Origin: Burkholderiales bacterium
Lineage (GTDB): Bacteria > Pseudomonadota > Gammaproteobacteria > Burkholderiales > Burkholderiaceae_E
Reading direction: 5' to 3'
NCBI GenBank assembly: GCA_020348765.1
Contig: CP070753.1
Location: 2,596,787-2,609,093 of the forward strand
Length of the DNA: 12,307 nt
Part shown: piece after piece, positions 7,332 to 12,307 of the stretch
Layout: each line of letters opens with the position of its first letter
Numbering within the stretch: the first letter of the stretch is position 1
Made by a program: the position numbers and the translations under genes
The notes under the pieces: model-generated
What the model was told of the DNA's origin: nothing
Database searches by the model: none
What the model saw: only the letters and a program-made list of their open reading frames with translations

Positions 7332-8663
7332 ATGTTCTGGTTCTGGCTTGCGGTCGGCGTGCTCGCCTGCGTCGCGACCGCGTCTCTCGCCTTCCCTCTC
7401 CTGTTCGGCGCCCGCCGTGATCCCTCCGCCGCTGCACCTAGCGACGAGGCGCGCCGGGTGGCCGTGTATCGGGACCGCCGGGCCGAGATCGAGGCCGAGC
7501 GGGCCGCCGGCCGACTGACCGAAGACGAAGCGAAGCGCGCGCTTGACGAGCTGATCGAGGACGCTGCCCGTCAGTTGTCCGGGCCCGACACCGACGCGGC
7601 ACCCCAGGCATCGCAGCCGCGACCGGCCGCCGGCCTGCAGAACACCGTGCTCGTTGTGCTGGCCGCGCTGATCGTGCCGGCGACAGCGCTGGCCGTGTAC
7701 GCGATGCTGGGCACGCCGCAGGTGGTCGGGCTGGATCGCGCGGCACTGCGCGGCGAGATGAGCCCGGCCAGCCTTTCGCAGTCGCTGACGATGCTGCGTG
7801 AGCGGGTCCGGCGATCGCCGGACGACGTCGAGGGCTGGGTGCTGCTCGGGCAGGCCACGCGGATGAGCGGCAATCATGCCGAGTCCGCGGCCGCGTACGA
7901 GCGCGCCAGTGCGCTTGCGCCGAACGAGGCATGGCTGATCGCCGAGCAGGCCGAGTCGGTGATGCTTGCGCAGGGCGGCAACTTCGCGGGTCGGCCGGTC
8001 CAGCTGCTCGAGCGTGCGCTCGCGATCGACCCGAACGACAGCAAGTCCGTGGCGCTGATGGGTGCCGCCCAGTTCCGGCTCGGCAATCGCGAGCAGGCGC
8101 TCGTCTACATGAGGAAGCTCCAGACGTCGATGCCGCCAGGCTCGCCCGAGGCGCAGCACATCGGCGAGCTGATCGCGAGGATCGAGTCCGGGCTCGGTGG
8201 CGCCGGCGGTGGGTCTGCGCGCGGCGGCGCGCCGGCCGATGGCGCGGGAGCCGCGGGCGCGAGGGCTTCGGCATCGGCGCCTGCGCCGGGCTCGGCGGTC
8301 GCGCCGGGTGCGACGGCTGCGACCGCGATCTCCGGCACCGTGACCATCGACCCCGCGCTGCAGGCGCAGGTGCCGCCGGGAGCGACGATGTTCGTGCTGG
8401 CGCGCGGCACCGACGGCTCCCGGGTCCCGATCGCCGCGCAGCGGGTTCGCGTCGACCGCTGGCCGATCGCGTTCACGTTGAGCGACGCGCAGGCGATGAA
8501 TCCCGGGCGGCTGCTGTCTGAGGCCGATTCGGTGATTCTCGAGGCGCGCGTGAGCCGCGGCGGCACGGCGGCCCGACAGAGCGGCGACCCGTTCGGGGTC
8601 AGCGCAGCGGTCAAGCTCGGGGCCCAGGGCATCGTGTTGCACATCGACCAGAAGGTGCCATGA
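7332..8663 (+). CDS. ccmI: CcmI (CycH), apocytochrome c chaperone of the Ccm system
   Basis: The 443-residue protein starts with a membrane segment (about 3-25, MFWFWLAVGVL). A charged helical loop follows (about 38-80, rich in Arg/Glu/Ala). A second membrane segment lies at about 103-126, TPR repeats at about 147-290 and an Ala/Gly-rich linker at about 290-330. The C-terminal beta-rich domain (about 333-443) starts with ISGTVTIDP. This is the full bipartite plan of CcmI, which binds apocytochrome C-termini and presents them to the CcmF/CcmH heme ligation complex. ATG 7332 is chosen because the membrane segment starts immediately after it, as in the family. The ribosome site is weak, and ATG 7278 or an upstream TTG would add unlikely sequence. 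The stop overlaps ccmA (ATGA, 8660-8663). In many operons ccmI is last; here it is first. Confidence 0.88.
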   Translation: MFWFWLAVGVLACVATASLAFPLLFGARRDPSAAAPSDEARRVAVYRDRRAEIEAERAAGRLTEDEAKRALDELIEDAARQLSGPDTDAAPQASQPRPAAGLQNTVLVVLAALIVPATALAVYAMLGTPQVVGLDRAALRGEMSPASLSQSLTMLRERVRRSPDDVEGWVLLGQATRMSGNHAESAAAYERASALAPNEAWLIAEQAESVMLAQGGNFAGRPVQLLERALAIDPNDSKSVALMGAAQFRLGNREQALVYMRKLQTSMPPGSPEAQHIGELIARIESGLGGAGGGSARGGAPADGAGAAGARASASAPAPGSAVAPGATAATAISGTVTIDPALQAQVPPGATMFVLARGTDGSRVPIAAQRVRVDRWPIAFTLSDAQAMNPGRLLSEADSVILEARVSRGGTAARQSGDPFGVSAAVKLGAQGIVLHIDQKVP

Positions 8664-9397
8664 GTGCCCCGCTGCTAAGGGTCTCGGAGCTCGCCTGTAC
8701 GCTCGGCTATCGGACGCTGTTCTCGGATCTGGGATTCGAGCTGGACGCTGGCCAGTGGATGATGCTGACCGGTGCCAACGGTGCCGGCAAGTCCACGCTG
8801 CTGCGCGTTCTGGCCGGGCTGGTGGCACCGACTGCCGGCTCCGTGTGCTGGTATGGGACCCCGCGCCGGGCCGAGGACCCGGACTGGCATGCGCGCCTCG
8901 TGTACCAGGGCCATGCGTTCGGCTGGAAGGACGCGTTGACGACGACCGAGAACCTGGCGATGCAGGCGGCACTCGACCTGGGCGTCGGGCATCCGGCCAC
9001 CCGCGGCGATGCGATCGAGGGTGCGCTCGAGCGGGTCGGGCTGGCCCGCCAGCGCAAGCTCGCGTTCGCCCGGCTGTCGGCAGGACAGCGGCGACGCCTG
9101 GGCCTGGCCCGGCTGGTCCTGGTGCGCCGCCCGCTGTGGCTGCTCGACGAGCCGACCACCGCGCTCGACACGGACGGCCAGCGGCTGTTCGCGAGACTGC
9201 TCGAGGGCTATCTCGGCGCCGGCGGATGTGCGGTGATCGCGACCCACCTCGAGTTCCCGACCACGCTGCCTGCGGTCGCACTGCGGCTCGGTGAAGTCGC
9301 CGGCGCCGCTGCGGGCGCCCGACCGGCGAGCGGCCCCGGCGCGCCGTTGGCCGGCGCCGGCGAAGTGCCCATCGCAGCGGTGCCGGGCCGTGCGTGA
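8660..9397 (+). CDS. ccmA: CcmA, heme-exporter ABC ATPase
   Basis: This 245-residue ABC ATPase shows Walker A GANGAGKST (38-46), a Q-loop (YQGHAFGWKDALTTTENL), the signature LSAGQRRRL (from 139), Walker B LWLLDEP (159-165) and the switch His196 (IATH). LSAGQ in place of LSGGQ is common in CcmA. With CcmB it forms the cytoplasmic-membrane ABC complex that, with CcmC and CcmD, releases heme-loaded CcmE. The ATG overlaps the ccmI stop in an ATGA, implying coupling. The conserved ATPase ends near residue 208, about the usual family length. It is followed by about 35 residues of Ala/Gly/Pro-rich tail of unknown role. Neighbouring ccmB and ccmC remove doubt over which ABC family this is. Confidence 0.95.
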   Translation: MSAPLLRVSELACTLGYRTLFSDLGFELDAGQWMMLTGANGAGKSTLLRVLAGLVAPTAGSVCWYGTPRRAEDPDWHARLVYQGHAFGWKDALTTTENLAMQAALDLGVGHPATRGDAIEGALERVGLARQRKLAFARLSAGQRRRLGLARLVLVRRPLWLLDEPTTALDTDGQRLFARLLEGYLGAGGCAVIATHLEFPTTLPAVALRLGEVAGAAAGARPASGPGAPLAGAGEVPIAAVPGRA

Positions 9398-9416
9398 CCC
9401 GCGCGTGTTCGGCTCG

Positions 9417-10190
9417 ATGACTGCGGCGGCTCCAGACGCCACGTCGGTGCCGGTCGAAAGCGCGCCGTCCGGCGCGACGTCCGCGCTCGGCGCCGCGATG
9501 CCGTCGCCCGAGACCGTGAGCGCGACTCGGGCGATCGCCTGGGCCTGCTCGCGCGACCTGGTGCTCGCGCTGCGTGCCAAGTCCGAGGTCGCACTGATCG
9601 TGGTGTTCTTCGTGCTGGTGGTCTCGCTGTTCCCGCTCGGCGTCAGCCCCGATCCGGACCTGCTCGAGCGGATCGCGGCCGGGATCGCCTGGGTGGCGGC
9701 ACTGCTGGCGTCGCTGCTGTCGCTGCCCCGGCTGTTCGCCCTCGATCACGCCGACGGCACCCTGGAGCAACTGGTCCTGGCGCCGGCCGCGCTGCCCGCA
9801 CTGGTCGCCGGCAAGGTGCTCGCACACTGGCTGACCAACGGGCTGCCGCTGGTGCTGCTGGCGCCGGTCGCCGGCCTGCAGTTCGGCATGCATGCCGAGG
9901 CGATCGGCGCGCTGACCGTGGCGCTGCTTCTCGGCACCCCGACCCTGTCCTGGCTCGGGGCGATCGGCGCCGCGCTGACCGTGGGTACCCGCTCGGGCGG
10001 GGCGCTGCTGGCTCTGCTGGTGTTGCCGCTCGCGGTGCCGGTGCTGATCTTCGGCGCCGGGGCGCCCGAGGCGACGACCGCCGGTCTCGGCGCTCAGGCA
10101 CACCTGTCGCTGCTGGGCGCCGGGCTGATCCTGGCGTGCGTGCTCGGGCCGTTCGCGACCGCAGTTGCGATTAGAATTGCTTACAAGTAG
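9417..10190 (+). CDS. ccmB: CcmB, heme-exporter ABC permease
   Basis: This is a membrane protein with about six hydrophobic segments. The family-like N-terminal part, ACSRDLVLALRAKSEVAL followed by VVSLFPLGVSPDP, leads into a first membrane span. The segment LFALDHADGTLEQLVLAP, conserved in CcmB, follows. It is the permease partner of CcmA in heme handling for CcmE. Starting at ATG 9417 gives 257 residues, longer than the usual 220 or so. ATG 9498 would give 230 and fits family length better but leaves a 100-base gap. GTG 9390 would overlap the ccmA stop. None has a good ribosome site, so the start is uncertain; the first 27 residues from 9417 are low-complexity Ala/Ser/Pro. The stop lies three bases before ccmC. 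Confidence 0.9.
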   Translation: MTAAAPDATSVPVESAPSGATSALGAAMPSPETVSATRAIAWACSRDLVLALRAKSEVALIVVFFVLVVSLFPLGVSPDPDLLERIAAGIAWVAALLASLLSLPRLFALDHADGTLEQLVLAPAALPALVAGKVLAHWLTNGLPLVLLAPVAGLQFGMHAEAIGALTVALLLGTPTLSWLGAIGAALTVGTRSGGALLALLVLPLAVPVLIFGAGAPEATTAGLGAQAHLSLLGAGLILACVLGPFATAVAIRIAYK

Positions 10191-10193
10191 GTC

Positions 10194-10940
10194 ATGGCAG
10201 GCATCAACTGGTTCAAGTACGCTTCCCCGGCCAGCTTCTATCCGCTGGCCGGCAGCATGATTCCGTGGTTCGCAACGGCGGCGGCCGTGCTCACGGTGAT
10301 CGGGCTCTACATTGGCTTCTTCGTCGCGCCCACCGACTACCAGCAGGGCGAGGCTTACCGAATCATCTTCATCCACGTGCCGGCGGCCTGGATGGCGATG
10401 TTCGCCTACGTCGTGATGGCCGGCTGGTGCGCCGTGTCGCTGATCTGGAACACGCGGCTGGCGGCGATGATGGCGCAGGCGATCGCGCCGACCGGGGCGA
10501 TGTGGGCATTCATCGCGCTGTGGACCGGCGCGTTCTGGGGCCGTCCGACCTGGGGCGCCTACTGGGTCTGGGACGCGCGCCTGACGTCGACCCTGATCCT
10601 GCTGTTCCTGTACCTGGGCTACATGGCGCTGCGGGCGGCGATCGACGATCCGCGTCGCGCCGACCGTGCCAGCGCGCTGCTCGCGCTGGTCGGCGTCATC
10701 AACGTGCCGATCATCTATTTCTCGGTCAAGTGGTGGAACACGCTTCACCAGGGAGCGAGCGTGTCGCTGACGGCGGCGCCCAAGATGGCGCAAGCCATGC
10801 TGGCGTCGATGTTGATCATGGCGATAGCGGCCTGGTTCTACACGATTGCGACATCGCTCGCGCGCGTGCGTGCCATCATCATGGTCCGTGAGGCGCACGC
10901 GGAGTGGGCGCAGCGCTGGGTGAGCGGAGGTCGGGCATGA
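10194..10940 (+). CDS. ccmC: CcmC, heme-handling protein that loads CcmE
   Basis: The 248-residue polytopic protein of the heme-handling family carries the tryptophan-rich WWD motif, WGRPTWGAYWVWD, at residues 115-127. It has the two periplasmic heme-ligand histidines expected of CcmC, His61 (FIHVPAAW) and His185 (WNTLHQGAS), on either side. Six membrane segments are apparent. CcmC binds heme on the periplasmic face of the inner membrane and attaches it to CcmE. The ATG follows the ccmB stop after three bases, with AGTAGG overlapping that stop as a possible ribosome site. The stop overlaps the ccmD start (ATGA). Length and motifs are normal for the family. Confidence 0.96.
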   Translation: MAGINWFKYASPASFYPLAGSMIPWFATAAAVLTVIGLYIGFFVAPTDYQQGEAYRIIFIHVPAAWMAMFAYVVMAGWCAVSLIWNTRLAAMMAQAIAPTGAMWAFIALWTGAFWGRPTWGAYWVWDARLTSTLILLFLYLGYMALRAAIDDPRRADRASALLALVGVINVPIIYFSVKWWNTLHQGASVSLTAAPKMAQAMLASMLIMAIAAWFYTIATSLARVRAIIMVREAHAEWAQRWVSGGRA

Positions 10941-11095
10941 TCGACTGGTTCCGGATGGGCGGCTATGGGTTCTTCGTCTGGAGCTCGTACGGCGTTCTGG
11001 CGCTGGCGATCGTGATCGAGGTGGTCGCGCTGCGCCGCCAGCGCGACAGTGCGCGTGAACATGTCGTCGAGACGACCGAGGAGGAAAGGGCGTGA
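10937..11095 (+). CDS. ccmD: CcmD, small heme-exporter subunit
   Basis: This is a 52-residue single-span protein. The aromatic [13 protein letters not shown] segment, typical of CcmD, leads into a membrane helix (about 11-32). A basic RRQRD stretch and an acidic C-terminus follow. CcmD stabilises the CcmABC-CcmE complex and aids release of heme-loaded CcmE. The ATG overlaps the ccmC stop (ATGA). It is preceded by GGAGG (10926-10930) at six bases, the clearest ribosome site in the operon, which rules out a longer upstream start. The stop overlaps the ccmE GTG start (GTGA). Confidence 0.92.
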   Translation: MIDWFRMGGYGFFVWSSYGVLALAIVIEVVALRRQRDSAREHVVETTEEERA

Positions 11096-11571
11096 AGCCT
11101 CGACACAGAAGGATGATCTGGATCGCGGCCGGGGTCGGCGCGTTGGGCGTCGCCGCGGCGTTGGTGCTGAACGCGTTCCGCAGCAACCTGGTGTTCTTCT
11201 ACACACCGACGCAGATCGCGGTTGGCGAGGCGCCCACCGGCAAGACGTTCCGGGTCGGCGGTCTGGTCGAGCCGGGCAGCGTCAGCCGCCAGGGCGACGG
11301 AACGACGGTCACCTTTCGCGTGACCGACAGCGCCAAGGCGATCCAGGTCTCGTATCGAGGCATCCTGCCCGATCTGTTCAAGGAGGGACGGGGCATCGTG
11401 GCGCAGGGCGCGCTGCAGGCCGACGGTTCGTTCCAAGCCAGCGAGGTGCTGGCCAAGCACGACGAGAACTACATGCCACCCGAGGCGGCCGAGGCGCTCG
11501 AGCGGGCCGGTCACCCGATCGGCGCGCCGGTCGAGTTCCTCGACAAGGCACGGCAGACCACCACACAGTGA
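11092..11571 (+). CDS. ccmE: CcmE, periplasmic covalent heme chaperone
   Basis: The 159-residue protein has an N-terminal membrane anchor (about 8-27) after a basic start, then an OB-fold-like beta domain. The decisive motif [12 protein letters not shown] contains His123, which binds heme covalently, and Tyr127, an axial ligand. These correspond to His130 and Tyr134 of E. coli CcmE. It takes heme from CcmC and delivers it to CcmF. The start is GTG 11092, overlapping the ccmD stop in a GTGA, with GAGGAGG (11078-11084) seven bases upstream. The standard HxxxY form is present, not the CxxxY variant found in some archaea and bacteria. Confidence 0.96.
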   Translation: MKPRHRRMIWIAAGVGALGVAAALVLNAFRSNLVFFYTPTQIAVGEAPTGKTFRVGGLVEPGSVSRQGDGTTVTFRVTDSAKAIQVSYRGILPDLFKEGRGIVAQGALQADGSFQASEVLAKHDENYMPPEAAEALERAGHPIGAPVEFLDKARQTTTQ

Positions 11572-11581
11572 GGCCTTTCGC

Positions 11582-12307
11582 ATGATCGCAGAGCTCGGGC
11601 ATTTCGCGCTGATCCTCGCCCTGCCGGTAACCTTGCTGGCGGGCCTGCTGACCCTGTATGGCGCCTTCCGCCGGGACGCGTCGATGATGGCGGTCGCGGC
11701 GCCGGCGGCGATCGGCCAGTTCGCGCTGGTCGCGTTCGCATTCGGCTGCCTGCTGGCCTCGTTCGCGGCCAACGACTTCTCGGTGGCGCTGGTCGCCACG
11801 CACTCGAATCTGGCGCTGCCCGACGCGTACCGGATCGCGGCAACCTGGGGCTCGCATGAAGGCTCGATGCTGCTCTGGATCTTGATGCTGGCCGGCTGGA
11901 GCGCCGCGGTCGGAACGCTGTCCGGATCGCTGCCGGCGACCCTGCGTGCCCGGGTACTCGGCACGATGGCGCTGATCACCTTCGGCTTCCTGCTGTTCCT
12001 GCTGCTGACCTCGAATCCGTTCGAGCGGCTGCTGCCGGCCGCCGCCGACGGCCGCGACCTGAATCCGCTGCTGCAGGATCCGGGCATGGTGTTCCATCCG
12101 CCGCTGCTGTACATGGGCTACGTCGGCTTCGCGGTCGCGTTCGCGTTCGCGGTCGCGGGCGTGCTGGAAGGCCGTTTCGACGCGGCGTGGGCGCGCTGGG
12201 CGCGACCCTGGACCACGGTGGCCTGGTGTTTCCTGACGCTGGGTATCGCGCTCGGGTCGTTCTGGGCCTACTACGAGCTCGGCTGGGGTGGCTGGTGGTT
12301 CTGGGAC
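11582..12307 (+). CDS. ccmF: CcmF, cytochrome c heme lyase subunit, 3' partial
   Basis: The frame is open from ATG 11582 to the right edge, giving 242 of about 650 expected residues. It begins [14 protein letters not shown] and contains [11 protein letters not shown]. His172 lies in [12 protein letters not shown] and corresponds to the periplasmic heme-ligand His173 of E. coli CcmF. The visible part ends exactly inside the conserved tryptophan-rich motif, [11 protein letters not shown]. CcmF receives heme from CcmE and, with CcmH and CcmI, ligates it to apocytochrome c. GAGG (11570-11573) lies eight bases before the start, and the gene begins 10 bases after the ccmE stop. Genes for CcmG and CcmH would be expected next, outside the window. 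Confidence 0.95.
   Translation, partial: MIAELGHFALILALPVTLLAGLLTLYGAFRRDASMMAVAAPAAIGQFALVAFAFGCLLASFAANDFSVALVATHSNLALPDAYRIAATWGSHEGSMLLWILMLAGWSAAVGTLSGSLPATLRARVLGTMALITFGFLLFLLLTSNPFERLLPAAADGRDLNPLLQDPGMVFHPPLLYMGYVGFAVAFAFAVAGVLEGRFDAAWARWARPWTTVAWCFLTLGIALGSFWAYYELGWGGWWFWD

Noticed and set aside
7158..11186. A 4-kb open frame on the minus strand across the ccm genes
   Set aside because: It is antisense to ccmI through ccmE, all of which carry diagnostic motifs. Its translation is Arg/Gln/His-rich with no recognisable domain, as expected from G+C-rich codon bias.
12126..12160. Simple GCGTTCGCG/GCGGTCGCG repetition near the end
   Set aside because: It encodes an Ala/Val/Phe membrane helix of CcmF and follows from G+C-rich codon choice, so it is not a separate repeat element.
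1..12307. CRISPR arrays, tRNA or rRNA genes, insertion sequences and phage genes
   Set aside because: None was seen: no regularly spaced repeat arrays, no tRNA- or rRNA-like stretches and no transposase or integrase motifs. Apart from the 296-base divergent region, coding sequence is nearly continuous.

Overview
The window is G+C-rich, gene-dense proteobacterial DNA, roughly two-thirds G+C or more by eye. The mix of a three-part Mtr/Pio-type outer-membrane electron conduit and a System I (Ccm) cytochrome c maturation operon points to a beta- or gammaproteobacterium that exchanges electrons with extracellular metals, minerals or electrodes. The class is inferred from gene content and cannot be settled from the sequence alone.

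Layout. Positions 3-5764 (+) carry an extracellular electron-transfer module: an OmcA/MtrC-family decaheme cytochrome (5' end outside the window), a DmsE/MtrA-family periplasmic decaheme cytochrome and an MtrB/PioB-family outer-membrane beta-barrel. Together the two cytochromes hold twenty CXXCH heme sites. A fourth gene (5761-6564, +) starts inside the stop codon of the barrel gene. It encodes a membrane-anchored TPR protein whose TPR block resembles that of CcmI. A small two-CBS-domain protein lies on the minus strand (6607-7035), convergent with the TPR gene. It is divergent from a ccm operon running off the right edge: ccmI (7332), ccmA, ccmB, ccmC, ccmD, ccmE and a 5' part of ccmF. Several ccm junctions are 4-base overlaps (ATGA or GTGA), suggesting tight translational coupling.

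How the parts fit. Ccm proteins export heme (CcmABCD), hold it covalently (CcmE) and ligate it to apocytochromes (CcmF, with CcmI as apocytochrome chaperone). The neighbouring conduit genes make cytochromes with an unusually high demand for heme ligation. Placing a second CcmI-like TPR protein at the end of the conduit operon, coupled to the barrel gene, suggests an apocytochrome chaperone dedicated to the multiheme proteins. That is the most interesting hypothesis in the window. Also notable are a 17-base direct repeat at 20-base spacing between the CBS gene and ccmI, a terminator-like hairpin between the two cytochrome genes, ccmI standing first in its operon, and a barrel protein without the N-terminal CXXC known from Shewanella MtrB.
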